Positions 1 through 8,654 of a stretch of 64,000 nt of DNA are shown here, piece after piece (the stretch's first letter is position 1; each line of letters begins with the position of its first letter). The DNA is from Candidatus Protoclostridium gallicola. GTDB taxonomy: Bacteria; Bacillota; Clostridia; Christensenellales; Pumilibacteraceae. The notes beneath the pieces are model-generated. The model did no database searches. It was not told where the DNA came from and saw only the letters and a program-made list of their open reading frames with translations. Location of the stretch: assembly GCA_904387375.1 (NCBI GenBank), contig CAJFLE010000004.1, positions 1 to 64,000 of the forward strand, given 5' to 3'. The position numbers were made by a program, and so were the translations under genes.

Positions 1-427
1 CTCGTCACCGTGAGGTAGACTTCGGGGACGTGCGGCTTCGCCGTACGGATTTCCCGCGAAATCTTCGCAAAATCTTCCCGCATTCGCTGCTTGTGTTTGT
101 TTACTGTGAATCTTTTATAATGGTTACCCTTATACGAGCGAAAGCCTTCGCGATGGATAAGGGATCGATATGGAGCGCAGGCGGACATGCGCCGCCGGAG
201 CGACCTTTTAAGTAGTTTCCTTACGGAAACGCATGAAAGTTCCAAGAAAACAATGCAGAGCGGACTTTCGTCCGCGAACATTGTTGTCTTGCTTTATTCC
301 GGCGGCGAACAGGCTGTTCGCCGCCCTTTTGGCGTTCGCGCCGACACGAGCACAAAAATTTGTTAAAATTTTTACGCGCAGTGTCGCAATCGGCGCGAAA
401 CCGAACGTTAGCGATGCGCAAGGAACA
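1..427. repeat. Intergenic repeat, copy A1 (window-edge truncated)
   Basis: Blocks of this stretch recur in the same order and orientation in 1411-2024: the first ~65 bases (differing at one or two positions), the block around 147-215, the block at 236-290 that ends in ...acattgttgtcttg, and 333-425. The unit contains several short inverted repeats and no convincing gene. The hisH stop codon (408-410) lies inside its right end. It probably continues left of the window. It looks like a lineage-specific intergenic repeat; no transposase or known RNA family was recognised. Confidence 0.75.
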
Positions 428-1019
428 AAAAATTTTTGAGAAGTTTAAGGCCGGCGGAGCCGCTTTTTTCGGGGTGGAACTGGGTGGCGAAAATGTTGCC
501 CTTTTCCACCGCGGCGGTGAAACGTTCGCCGTATTCGGCGGAAGCTGCTTCGTCGGCGGAGTCCTGCGCTATGGCGCGGTAGCTGTGCACGAAATAAAAA
601 TACTCGCCGCTCTTTATGCCCGACATGAGCCGCGACGACGGATTGACGTCTATGCTCGTCCACGCTATGTGCGGCAGTTTGAGACCGCCCGCGTTAAGCT
701 TTTCCACGCGCCCGCGCACGAGTCCGAGGCCGTCGTGCAGGCCGAACTCGTCCGAGCTGTCGAACAGCAGCTGCAGGCCGAGGCATATGCCGAGCAGGTA
801 CGAGCCCCGCCCGACCGCGCTTTTTATCGCGCCCGCGATGCCCGAAGCGTTCAGCTTCTTCATGCACTCGCCGAAAGCGCCCACGCCCGGGAGCACGAGC
901 ACGCCGGCGCGCGCGATCTCGTCGGGATCAGACGTGACCGCCGTCCGGCAGCCGAGATAACCCAGCGCGCTCGTCACGCTTTGCAGGTTGCCGGCGCCGT
1001 AATCTATGACCGTTACCAT
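408..1019 (-). CDS. hisH: Imidazole glycerol phosphate synthase glutaminase subunit HisH
   Basis: HisH hydrolyses glutamine and passes ammonia to HisF in histidine biosynthesis. The 203-residue protein opens with the typical VIDYGAGN strand, has the oxyanion-strand motif LPGVGAFG, the nucleophile Cys79 in GICLGLQLL, and the His182/Glu184 pair in FHPEKSG. The ATG at 1019 is chosen because homology begins exactly there and a consensus promoter ends 6 nt upstream, which excludes the longer upstream reading. No hisF, hisA or other his gene is in the window, so it is an orphan here. Its last residues (about LAHR) are encoded by the end of repeat A1, so the normal 3' end may have been replaced by the repeat. 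Confidence 0.93.
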   Translation of the reverse strand: MVTVIDYGAGNLQSVTSALGYLGCRTAVTSDPDEIARAGVLVLPGVGAFGECMKKLNASGIAGAIKSAVGRGSYLLGICLGLQLLFDSSDEFGLHDGLGLVRGRVEKLNAGGLKLPHIAWTSIDVNPSSRLMSGIKSGEYFYFVHSYRAIAQDSADEAASAEYGERFTAAVEKGNIFATQFHPEKSGSAGLKLLKNFLFLAHR

Positions 1020-1025
1020 ATCGAT

Positions 1026-1054
1026 ATTATATCTTAATCGGAAATTTAAGTCAA
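1026..1054 (-). promoter_or_regulatory. hisH promoter, predicted leaderless start
   Basis: TTGACT (1049-1054), a 17-nt spacer and TATAAT (1026-1031) on the minus strand. Six bases separate the -10 box from the hisH ATG, so transcription should begin at or next to the A of the start codon. No Shine-Dalgarno sequence precedes the ATG. Confidence 0.75.
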
Positions 1055-1058
1055 TTGA

Positions 1059-1087
1059 TTGCGCCGCGTAATTCGTTGTGCTATACT
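1059..1087 (+). promoter_or_regulatory. Promoter of the 67-residue gene
   Basis: TTGCGC (1059-1064), 17-nt spacer, TATACT (1082-1087). It is divergent from the hisH promoter. The transcript would have a leader of about 20 nt carrying GGAGG at 1101-1105. Confidence 0.5.
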
Positions 1088-1114
1088 GTATACATGCGTC
1101 GGAGGCGCACACAC

Positions 1115-1318
1115 ATGACGGAAAAAGACATAATGCGGCTGTTCGAGAACTACGACGGCGAAATATCCATGTCCGATTTTTCTCCCGACGAGCTTGCCGA
1201 ACTCATTGCCGCCGAGGGCATAGCCGACCTGCCCGTCAGCTTCAAGGAAAAATATTTCGCGAAATACGACGACGTCAAGGTCAACAATTCCAAAAAATTA
1301 TCGAAGCTGGATTGGTAG
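1115..1318 (+). CDS. Small acidic hypothetical protein (67 aa)
   Basis: I do not recognise this gene. The ATG at 1115 follows GGAGG by 9 nt, which favours it over upstream in-frame starts. The product is acidic in its first half (DGEISMSDFSPDELAELI) and basic at the end (KKLSKLDW), with no membrane segment or signal peptide. It is divergent from hisH, and the pair sits between the two intergenic repeat copies, so it may be part of a repeat-flanked unit. Coding character is supported by promoter, RBS and clean termination rather than by homology. Confidence 0.6.
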   Translation: MTEKDIMRLFENYDGEISMSDFSPDELAELIAAEGIADLPVSFKEKYFAKYDDVKVNNSKKLSKLDW

Positions 1319-1410
1319 TTATTTTCGCGCGGCACTAACGTTCGGCTTCGCCGCGCGCAGAAAAGCGACGCGCCTGCGGGATCTTTTGCGTTCTTTCGCG
1401 TGAAATCCCC

Positions 1411-2024
1411 CTCGTCACCGTGAGGTAGACTTCGGGGACGTGCGGCTGCGCCGTACGGATTTCCCGCGAAATCTTTCCTTTGCTTACTGTGAATTTTTAT
1501 TTGTTATAAAACTTTATCTCTTTTGTGAACCCGACATGGCAGCGAGTGCGAGCGGATTTTGTGTGCTCAGCGGCGCAAAATGCGTACGGCGCTTACGCGC
1601 CGGCGTCCCCGCTGCCTGCCTTACGGCGGCAAGGGGCATTTTGCGCCGATCAGCCCAAAAGCCGCCGCAATCGCGTCTTCACTTGCGCACGCCCGTGGCG
1701 AGCGTTAGCGGTGCGCAATACAAACCTTATACGAGCGAAAGCCTTCGCGAAGGATAAGGGATCGATCGGAAGCGAGGGAGCGCTTTGCCGACCGAGTGAC
1801 CTTATGTCAACTTTCGGCAGAAAGTTGGGAAAGTTCCAAGAAAACAATGCAGAGCGGACTAAAGTCCGCGAACATTGTTGTCTTGAATAAAATACAACGA
1901 GGCACAGGCTGTGCCGAGCTGAAGCTGGCGTTCGCGCCGACACGAGCACAAAAATTTGTTATAAATTTTTATGCGCAGTGTCGCAATCGGCGCGAAACCC
2001 GAGCGTTAGCGGTGCGCTAAGGTA
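1411..2024. repeat. Intergenic repeat, copy A2
   Basis: Direct copy of A1 with an extra ~200-nt segment (about 1520-1725) that holds its own inverted repeat (GGCGCAAAATGC near 1573 and GCATTTTGCGCC near 1636). The shared blocks match A1 closely. It runs from 93 bases after the 67-residue gene to the start of the next gene, whose first codons follow directly. Stretch 1319-1410 before it holds only short GC-rich inverted repeats. No gene was seen in 1319-2030. Confidence 0.75.
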
Positions 2025-2030
2025 AAGAGG

Positions 2031-2639
2031 ATGTTTAAAGTTTTCCCAGACTGCGAAGAGCAGAAAAAAAGACAGACTGAAATATGGGACGCGATGGCGG
2101 AATCGGCCACGCCGTCCAGGGACAGGGCGATGATCAAGACAGGCGTCGCCGCGGTTTTGCTCGTGGCGGCGGTGACGCTGTTCGTCATGAACCTGCTGGC
2201 CGATGAGCGCAATCTGCTGCTCGTCATTATAGACGTGATCGTACTCGTGGCGTGCGTGGCGGTCGGGTCGGGCGCGGTCTTCGATCTCACCCGCGGCGCG
2301 CGGCTGAAACGGCGCGTGGAGAAAGCGGCGGCGGAGTCGGTGGAGAGATACTTCGCCTCCCCCGTGCCCGCCGAAATGACGTACGAGATAGGCGGCGGCA
2401 AGGCGACGGTAACGAAAGGCGGCGTAAGCGCGACGTACGCTCTCGCGGGAGCGACGGTCATCGAAAAGGAAAAGCTGCTCGCCGTGGACTTTTCCGACGA
2501 CGAATATTACTGCTTTGCCGAAAGCGAAATCGGCGCGGAGGCGTTTGCGGAGCTGCAGAAAGCGCTGCTCGCATCGCACGAAAGCTATAAGGCGCTGGTG
2601 CCGGGTCCCAAGGGCAGGTACGTCGCGGTGGATTATTAA
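2031..2639 (+). CDS. Two-TM membrane protein with YcxB-like C-terminal domain
   Basis: The 202-residue protein has two adjacent hydrophobic helices (about residues 35-55 and 62-83) and a cytosolic C-terminal beta-rich domain (TYEIGGGKATVTKGG, then ATYALAGATVIEKEKLL). This layout resembles YcxB-like/PH-like membrane proteins, but the match is by pattern only. The ATG at 2031 sits at the right edge of repeat A2; AAGG eight bases upstream is a modest ribosome site. A later start (MAESATPS) is possible. A terminator follows directly, so it appears monocistronic. Function unknown. Confidence 0.7.
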   Translation: MFKVFPDCEEQKKRQTEIWDAMAESATPSRDRAMIKTGVAAVLLVAAVTLFVMNLLADERNLLLVIIDVIVLVACVAVGSGAVFDLTRGARLKRRVEKAAAESVERYFASPVPAEMTYEIGGGKATVTKGGVSATYALAGATVIEKEKLLAVDFSDDEYYCFAESEIGAEAFAELQKALLASHESYKALVPGPKGRYVAVDY

Positions 2640-2656
2640 AACAACGTGAAATAAAG

Positions 2657-2683
2657 CGCGGGGCGCATAGCCCCGCGTTTTGC
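2657..2683 (+). terminator. Intrinsic terminator
   Basis: An 8-bp GC stem (CGCGGGGC / GCCCCGCG) with a 5-nt loop, followed by GTTTTG. It ends the membrane-protein gene at 2639. Confidence 0.75.
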
Positions 2684-2729
2684 GTTGCATATTACCTTCG
2701 AGGAAAATTTTTCCGAGGAGGTCATAAAC

Positions 2730-3233
2730 ATGAAAAAATTCATCTGTGCGGCGGCGCTCGTGCTGTCTGTGGTGGCGCTGTGCTGCGCCGTAGCCGCATG
2801 CGGTTTCACCGGGTCGGTGAACACGGGCTGCAAACAGACGTCGGACGTCGTATGCTTTGCCCGCGCCGCCGCTATCGCGCCGTTTGTGCGCGAAGAAAAG
2901 CCCGACGGAGAGGATTACGAAGCCGACGAGGAAAACGACCGCGAAACGTGCTGCGGCAGAGAACGCGGACACGGCCCGGGCGAACCGGACGGCCGCGGAC
3001 ACGAAAAGCATGAGCGCGGACACGAAAAGCACGAACACGAACGCGAAATGCACGAGCGCGGACGCGAAGGCGGAGAGGACGAACGCCCTCACCCCGAGCC
3101 GCGCGGCGGAGAGATATACTTCCACATATTCGGTCACATTCCCCTGCCGCCCGCCCCTCCGGCGCCCGAGGACGAAGAGGAAAGCGAGAGACCCGAAGTC
3201 CTTCCCGTACTGCCGGACGGCGAACTCGGATAA
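2730..3233 (+). CDS. Low-complexity His/Glu/Arg-rich predicted lipoprotein
   Basis: The 167-residue protein begins with a lipoprotein signal (MKKFICAAALVLSVVALCC then AVAACG, lipobox Cys near residue 25). After about 45 ordinary residues it becomes a low-complexity segment of His, Glu, Arg and Gly (repeats such as RGHEKHEHEREMHERG), then a Pro/Glu-rich tail. The start is fixed by GAGGAGGT 7 nt upstream. A surface-anchored charged, His-rich tail suggests metal (zinc or nickel) binding, but this is inference. Terminators flank it on both sides, so it is transcribed alone. Codon use in the repeat is GC-rich. Confidence 0.7.
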   Translation: MKKFICAAALVLSVVALCCAVAACGFTGSVNTGCKQTSDVVCFARAAAIAPFVREEKPDGEDYEADEENDRETCCGRERGHGPGEPDGRGHEKHERGHEKHEHEREMHERGREGGEDERPHPEPRGGEIYFHIFGHIPLPPAPPAPEDEEESERPEVLPVLPDGELG

Positions 3234-3249
3234 TCGGCCGTGCAAAGCG

Positions 3250-3279
3250 AAAGAGACGATCCGCGGGGATCGTCTCTTT
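3250..3279. terminator. Bidirectional terminator
   Basis: A perfect 13-bp stem (AAAGAGACGATCC / GGATCGTCTCTTT) with a 4-nt loop. A/T flanks on both sides let it serve both the convergent lipoprotein gene and the GH3 gene. Confidence 0.85.
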
Positions 3280-3293
3280 CGTTTACGCTTTCA

Positions 3294-6200
3294 TCAGTGT
3301 TTGTACTTGTCGGGGTTTTTCTTCGCGTCGCGGGCGCGGAGGATTATCCACACGATGCCGCCGATGATGAGGCCGTAGATCACGATGTTGCCGATGAGCA
3401 GGCCGATCGCCCAGGGAGCGAGACCGTAGCTTATCGTCGAACCCGGAGCCACGCCGTTCATTGCGTTTGAGTGCGCCACGGTATAGCAGATATTCTTAAC
3501 CGAGGATTGCAGGCAATTGAGCGCGGTAGCGCTGTCGAGGTCGTAGATCGGAATTTCCGTAGACATCAGGCACGCGTCGCCGCCTGCGCGGAGCATCTGA
3601 TCGGCATACATGAAGTCGGTGCGTACGGAGTCGGTGAGCACGAAGCCCTCGAAGCCCCATTCGCCGCGCAGCACGTCGGTTATAAGCGCTCTGTTGCCGC
3701 CCGCCCACGTGTCGCCGATGCAGTTGAACGACGTCATCGTCGCCATGCCGGCCTTGAAGTTCTTAATCACCTGGACGTTGCCCTCATCGTCGAGATATCT
3801 GACGTCGGCCTTCGCTTCCTTGAACACGATTTCGAACGATCTGAGATATATCTCGCGCAGCGTCTGCTCGCTCGCCCACGTCAGGAGTATGCAGTCGTTG
3901 CCCTTGAGCGTATACGAGTCGCCGGATATGGAGAACTCGAGGGACGCGCCTGCGTTGAGGTTGCGGGCGTAGGACTCCTGATCGTTGACGGCGAAGTGCT
4001 TGACGAACGCGTACAGACCCTTGGAAGCGGCGCCGCTTATTTCTCTCGCGCACAGCTTGCCGGCGAGCACCGGATCTTCGGAGAAGTATTCGAAGTTACG
4101 GCCGGAGAAGGGCGTGCGGTGCGTGTTGGTCGCGGGAGCGTACCAGCCGTTGACGCCGTACTGCAGGCCTTCCTCGCCTATCGCCCTGCCGATCTCGTAC
4201 AGCAGATCCTGGTTCCAGGTAGCCGCGAGCACGACTTCGCAGGGGAACGCGACGAGGTACTGAGCGCCGAGGTCGGTGCCGAGCGACGCCGTTTTGAGGC
4301 ACTGGGGACCGTCGTTTTCCGCGGTCATCGGCTTGCCGAGGCGCGTTACTTCCGCCGTCTGCCAGCCGGAACGGTTGGCAAGTATTTTGAGTTCGTCAAG
4401 CGTAAACTGTTCGACGAAGCTCTGCCATGCGGGATCGTCGTAGTCCTTGCCGCGCAGGTCTATGAGTTTGATACCGTAATCCTGATTTATGAGCGGTTTG
4501 ATATCATCGGAATCGTTATGCTTCTGCACGTTCTCCTTGGTATCGAAGGAGCTGTTGTATTCGACTGCCGCTTTCAGTTCGTCGGACATCTGTCTGTCCG
4601 CCTCGGTGGGAGCGGTCGGATAGGTTGCGGCGAAGTTCTTTCTCGACATCGTCTTGCTGCCGTCGCTCACTTTGAGGTTGTTGTATTTCATGTTTTCGTC
4701 GAAGCGGTTGGTCGCCGCGACCGCGTCGCTGTCGCGCTTGCCGTCCTTGTCTTCGCTGTACACGATCTTCTCGGTGATCGCGTTATCGAACACCGCTTTG
4801 CTGTCGTCGGTCGCGTACGCCCAGCCGTGCGAGCCGTAGTTGACTTCGTTCGCAACGGACAGGTAGAACGTATAGGTGCCGGCGTCGAGCACGTACGCCT
4901 TTTCCGTCGTGTCGTCGTAGGACGCTATGTCCTCTGCCTTGACGGACAGGGTGACGGTGTCCTTCGCTCCGGCGGCAAGCTCCTTGGTCTTGCCGAACGC
5001 GGCGAGCGTCACTTTGGACTTCTCTATGCCGCCGTCGGTGTACGGAGCCTCGACGTAAAGCTGTACTACGTCCTTGCCGGCAACATCGCCCGTATTCTCG
5101 ACCTCGACGGTGAATTCGAACACGCCGTCTTCATACGTCTTCGAAGTTATCTTCTGCGAGAACGTCGTGTAAGACAGGCCCGCGCCAAAGGGATAAACCA
5201 CGCCGTTATCGCGGTTATAATATTTGTCCGTCGTGCCGTCCGGCGCCGTCTTGTCGTCGAAGAAGCCTTCGGCGGCCGCGGTTTCGTACCAGCGGTAGCC
5301 GTTGTATATGCCCTCTTCGTAACCCACGTAATAAACGTTGCGGTCCATCGTCTCGCCGTTCTTGGTGTATTTGAGCACCTCGTCGTAGCGAGCGAGAATG
5401 TCCTCGGTCTTATTGGACGCGTAGATGTTGGGGTCGCTGAAATTGAGAATGGTCGGGTTGTCGAGGAAGTCGGCGGCGAACGTGTCGGGCAGTCTGCCGG
5501 AGGGGCTGGTGCCCGTCATGACGTTCGCGAAGCCGTTATAGCCCTTCTTGCCCGGAGCGCCTATCCACAGCACCGCGTCCACGTTCTCGTTATCTTCCAG
5601 CTCGCCTATTTCCATGGCGGACGGAGAGTTGAGAATGACGATTACCTTGTCGCTCTTCGCGCCCACCGTTTCGATGAGCTTTTCTTCGTTGTTCGTAAGC
5701 TCGAGATAATGCTTGTCGGGGTTCTGATCGAAGCTTACCGCGCCGTGCGCCTTGTCCATCTGACGGGGAGCGTCCGCGCCCTCGCCGCCGCTGCGGCCCA
5801 GCCACACTATGGAAGTATCGTTTGCCGCCGCGCCCGACGCGTCGTATACGGACGCGGGGTCGTCGAGTTCGGGCACGTCCCAGTGCGCGAGCGCCGCGCC
5901 GAGGGAGACGGTGGGACGCGCGGGAGTCTGCGCTCCCCACGTCTTGCAGTTCGCCGCCGTCCAGTCGGTGTACTGCGTTTTCAGGTTCTGGTTGATGTTC
6001 ACACCCACGGCGGCGAGCGCCTCTTCGGGAGAAACGAGATTGTCGCTGCCTATCGCGCCCGCGCCGGCTCCGCCGTTGACGGGATAGTAGAACGACCAGC
6101 CGAAGGCATTGACAGTCATGCCGTCCGCGCCCGGTTTGAGGGGCAGCGCGTTATCCTTGTTTTTCAGCAGTACCGCGCCCTCTTCCATCGCCTGTACGGC

Positions 6201-6452
6201 GAGCTTTTCGGCCGCGGCGTCAGCCTCTTCCTTGCTGCCGTCCGCTTTGTCGTAGTAGTCGGCGTCCCAGTCCTTGTTTTCTTCGGTGGGAGTGACGTAC
6301 ACGGGAGGACGGCCGAGCAGATTGTTCATGACCGTGCTGTAAGCGTTCATTACAGCGGTTACGGCGATTATGACGCCGAGCAGCAGAACCATGAGCGGAA
6401 CAAGTATCAAAAGGAACTTCTTCATGCTCATTTTCTTTTTCAGATTGTCCAT
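3294..6452 (-). CDS. Membrane-anchored, domain-permuted family 3 glycoside hydrolase
   Basis: This 1052-residue enzyme belongs to GH3 (beta-glucosidase/beta-xylosidase type, retaining). Domain order is reversed: an N-terminal TM helix (about 8-36), then the GH3 C-terminal (alpha/beta)6 domain starting near 85 (LAVQAMEEGAVLLKN), a fibronectin-III-like domain near 430-530 (ENTGDVAGKDVVQLYV), and only then the catalytic barrel domain (about 640-1000), with the KH-FAVND motif and the probable nucleophile Asp941 in GFVLTDSVRTD. A second TM helix (about 1012-1038) and a basic tail end the protein. Both anchors imply that the catalytic domains face outward. Permuted GH3 enzymes are known in rumen and gut Firmicutes. 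RBS AAGGAGAAAG supports the ATG at 6452. No transporter is adjacent, so the substrate is not indicated. Confidence 0.9.
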   Translation of the reverse strand: MDNLKKKMSMKKFLLILVPLMVLLLGVIIAVTAVMNAYSTVMNNLLGRPPVYVTPTEENKDWDADYYDKADGSKEEADAAAEKLAVQAMEEGAVLLKNKDNALPLKPGADGMTVNAFGWSFYYPVNGGAGAGAIGSDNLVSPEEALAAVGVNINQNLKTQYTDWTAANCKTWGAQTPARPTVSLGAALAHWDVPELDDPASVYDASGAAANDTSIVWLGRSGGEGADAPRQMDKAHGAVSFDQNPDKHYLELTNNEEKLIETVGAKSDKVIVILNSPSAMEIGELEDNENVDAVLWIGAPGKKGYNGFANVMTGTSPSGRLPDTFAADFLDNPTILNFSDPNIYASNKTEDILARYDEVLKYTKNGETMDRNVYYVGYEEGIYNGYRWYETAAAEGFFDDKTAPDGTTDKYYNRDNGVVYPFGAGLSYTTFSQKITSKTYEDGVFEFTVEVENTGDVAGKDVVQLYVEAPYTDGGIEKSKVTLAAFGKTKELAAGAKDTVTLSVKAEDIASYDDTTEKAYVLDAGTYTFYLSVANEVNYGSHGWAYATDDSKAVFDNAITEKIVYSEDKDGKRDSDAVAATNRFDENMKYNNLKVSDGSKTMSRKNFAATYPTAPTEADRQMSDELKAAVEYNSSFDTKENVQKHNDSDDIKPLINQDYGIKLIDLRGKDYDDPAWQSFVEQFTLDELKILANRSGWQTAEVTRLGKPMTAENDGPQCLKTASLGTDLGAQYLVAFPCEVVLAATWNQDLLYEIGRAIGEEGLQYGVNGWYAPATNTHRTPFSGRNFEYFSEDPVLAGKLCAREISGAASKGLYAFVKHFAVNDQESYARNLNAGASLEFSISGDSYTLKGNDCILLTWASEQTLREIYLRSFEIVFKEAKADVRYLDDEGNVQVIKNFKAGMATMTSFNCIGDTWAGGNRALITDVLRGEWGFEGFVLTDSVRTDFMYADQMLRAGGDACLMSTEIPIYDLDSATALNCLQSSVKNICYTVAHSNAMNGVAPGSTISYGLAPWAIGLLIGNIVIYGLIIGGIVWIILRARDAKKNPDKYKH

Positions 6453-6588
6453 CTTTCTTTCTCCTTGTTATATTTTCGGCGGCGGCAGTTCCGTTTATTC
6501 CCGCCCGCCGCAGTTAAAATATAACAAAAGCGCGCCGATTGCAACGGGTATTTCGCAAGTGGCGCGTTTTTTTCGCAAGTGGTCGTTT

Positions 6589-7917
6589 TCAGGAGTTTTC
6601 AGCGGGCACGGGAATCATTATGTCGAGGAGGAAGGAGTCCCCGTCCGTGCGAGCGACGACGTTGCCGCCGTACTTTTCGGCGGTCATGCGCACGCTCTTC
6701 ATGCCGAAGCCGTGGAAGCGTACGTCCGTCTTCGTGGTCTGCGGCAGGCCGCCCTCGAATTTCAGCTCGCCCACGAAGTAGTTTTCCAGATGCACGGAAA
6801 GCAACCGTCCCGTCGTACGCAGGTCGAGGCAGATGACGCGGCGGCTCTCGTCCGGGATCTTCATTACAGCCTCCACGGCGTTGTCTATGATATTGCCGAA
6901 CAGCGAATACTGGTCGGAGCGGGACATGAACGACAGCCTGCTGTCGTCGGCGGTCACGGTGAGCTGTATGCCGTTTTTTCCGCACAGCAGGCTCTTTTCC
7001 GTCAGAACCACGTCGAGCACCTCGTTGCCCGTCTTGACGATGGAATCGTATATCATGACGGCGCTTTCCATCTCGCTTATCTCTTCCTCTTCCAGCCTGC
7101 CGCGGAACGCCGCGAACTTGTGTTTGAGGTCGTGGCACTTGACGTTGATGATGTCTATATTTTCCTTGGCGAGCGCGTACTGTTCCTGCTCCTGATGGCG
7201 CAGCAGCTGCACGGCGTCCATTTCCCTCCGGATTAGATTCTTGTCCACCAGCGCGAACTCGATGACGAGCACGAGTATGCACGACACCGCGCCGCCGAGG
7301 AAGTGGAGCACGAGATAGGTGCGGTCGTAGTGGTCGGCGCTGTAATACACGACTATGGCGTTGAACATGATGACGACGAGGAGCACGACGGCGGACATGA
7401 ACAGCAGCGCCGTGTTGCCTACGCTCAGATCTTCGTGCCGCACGATACGCGTGCCGCAGAACAGGTACGACAGCCAGTATACGACGTAATAGCAGAACGC
7501 GTACGCCAGCGCGGTGAACACGTTGTAATTGCTCTCCGCCTTTTCGAGATACGTGCCCAGCGCGCCCGCTTCGACGAGGTTCATCGACACGACGGCGAGA
7601 TTGTAGCACACGAACGCGAGGTGCTGGACGGTATACGACAGAAAGGAGCAGAACAATACGTTCTTCCACGGCTCGCGGTAGCAGAACTTCACGCCCGCGG
7701 CGGTGACTGCGAAAAGCGCCGCGAACATGAACGACGCGTATACGGCGTTGTAGGCGAGCACGGGATACAGGAACGCGGCGGCGTAACACACCGCAACGGC
7801 CGCCGCGACGCGCAGCGGAAAGCGGGAACGGCGGCGCAGCTTCCACGTGAACAGGCCTTCGGCGATCAGCAGCTCGGTCATGAACACGAGTTTATAGAAG
7901 AACAGCGAGTCGACCAC
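6589..7917 (-). CDS. AgrC-type sensor histidine kinase (GHKL ATPase)
   Basis: About six TM helices fill residues 1-215. A cytoplasmic dimerisation segment follows, with the candidate phospho-acceptor His262 in KCHDLKHKF, then a GHKL ATP-binding domain with N-box NIIDNAVEA near 342 and G-box HGFGMKS near 402. This layout is that of peptide-sensing AgrC/LytS-like kinases. The chosen start is GTG at 7917 (442 residues): GGAGG lies 8 nt upstream and it begins 2 nt after the response regulator's stop, as expected for translational coupling. No ATG is well placed before the first helix. It pairs with the LytTR regulator upstream; no AgrD-like peptide gene was recognised nearby. Confidence 0.85.
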   Translation of the reverse strand: MVDSLFFYKLVFMTELLIAEGLFTWKLRRRSRFPLRVAAAVAVCYAAAFLYPVLAYNAVYASFMFAALFAVTAAGVKFCYREPWKNVLFCSFLSYTVQHLAFVCYNLAVVSMNLVEAGALGTYLEKAESNYNVFTALAYAFCYYVVYWLSYLFCGTRIVRHEDLSVGNTALLFMSAVVLLVVIMFNAIVVYYSADHYDRTYLVLHFLGGAVSCILVLVIEFALVDKNLIRREMDAVQLLRHQEQEQYALAKENIDIINVKCHDLKHKFAAFRGRLEEEEISEMESAVMIYDSIVKTGNEVLDVVLTEKSLLCGKNGIQLTVTADDSRLSFMSRSDQYSLFGNIIDNAVEAVMKIPDESRRVICLDLRTTGRLLSVHLENYFVGELKFEGGLPQTTKTDVRFHGFGMKSVRMTAEKYGGNVVARTDGDSFLLDIMIPVPAENS

Positions 7918-7919
7918 GG

Positions 7920-8630
7920 TCAGTTCCTCCCCACGAACAGCGTGAGATCGTCGATAAACGCCTTGCGACGGCGGCGGCTGATCTGCACCTCCTCTCCGCC
8001 CACCATGCAGGAGCCGGGGCCTATCTCGGTCACGTATTTGAGATTGACGAGATAGCAGTTGTTGCAGCGGGAGAAGTGTTTGCCCTCCAGCGTCTTTTCC
8101 ATATCCGCGAGCGTGCCGCACACGTCTACCGTGCCGTCGAAGGTGTGGAATATGAGGTGATGCCCCGCCACTTCTATGTACTTTATGGACGATACCGCCA
8201 CCCGCTTCACGCCCGATTCGCCGGACAGCGACAGTTCCGCCCCGCCCGCAGAGCGCGTGCGGCGTTCGCGCAGGACGCGTCTGAATTTTATGGCGAAATT
8301 ATAATAGGCGACCGGCTTGACGATGAAATCCAGCGCGCCCACCTCGTAGCCGCTGACGGCGTACTGCACCATGTTCGTGATGAACACGAGCGTGACCTCG
8401 CTGTCGCGCTCGCGCAGCCGGCGGGCCGCGTCCATGCCGCTCATATCCGGCAGCTGTATATCCATGAACACGACGTCGCAGTCGGCGTCGTAATCGGCGA
8501 GAAAAGTTTCCGCGTCGGCGAAGCGTTTCACGTCGAAAGCCTCTCCGCTTTCCCTGCCGTATCTGCCGATATATTCGGCGACGCGCGCGGCTTCGGCGTC
8601 GTTATCCTCCACCATCGTTATTTTCCACAT
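7920..8630 (-). CDS. LytTR-family response regulator
   Basis: The 236-residue regulator has a receiver domain (1-125; acidic residues ED 8-9, phospho-acceptor Asp57 in VVFMDIQLP, Lys in FIVKPV) and a C-terminal LytTR DNA-binding domain (about 135-236; VSSIKYIEVAGHHLIFHT, FSRCNNCYLVNLKYV). It is the partner of the following AgrC-like kinase. GGAGGAG upstream supports the ATG at 8630. Its promoter contains a repeated 11-mer that may be its own binding site. Confidence 0.92.
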   Translation of the reverse strand: MWKITMVEDNDAEAARVAEYIGRYGRESGEAFDVKRFADAETFLADYDADCDVVFMDIQLPDMSGMDAARRLRERDSEVTLVFITNMVQYAVSGYEVGALDFIVKPVAYYNFAIKFRRVLRERRTRSAGGAELSLSGESGVKRVAVSSIKYIEVAGHHLIFHTFDGTVDVCGTLADMEKTLEGKHFSRCNNCYLVNLKYVTEIGPGSCMVGGEEVQISRRRRKAFIDDLTLFVGRN

Positions 8631-8654
8631 ATACTCCTCCGTATTCCCAATCGC

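Noticed and set aside
3471..6524. Very long plus-strand open frame opposite the GH3 gene
   Set aside because: Caused by codon bias of the GH3 gene on the other strand; the translation has no recognisable domain.
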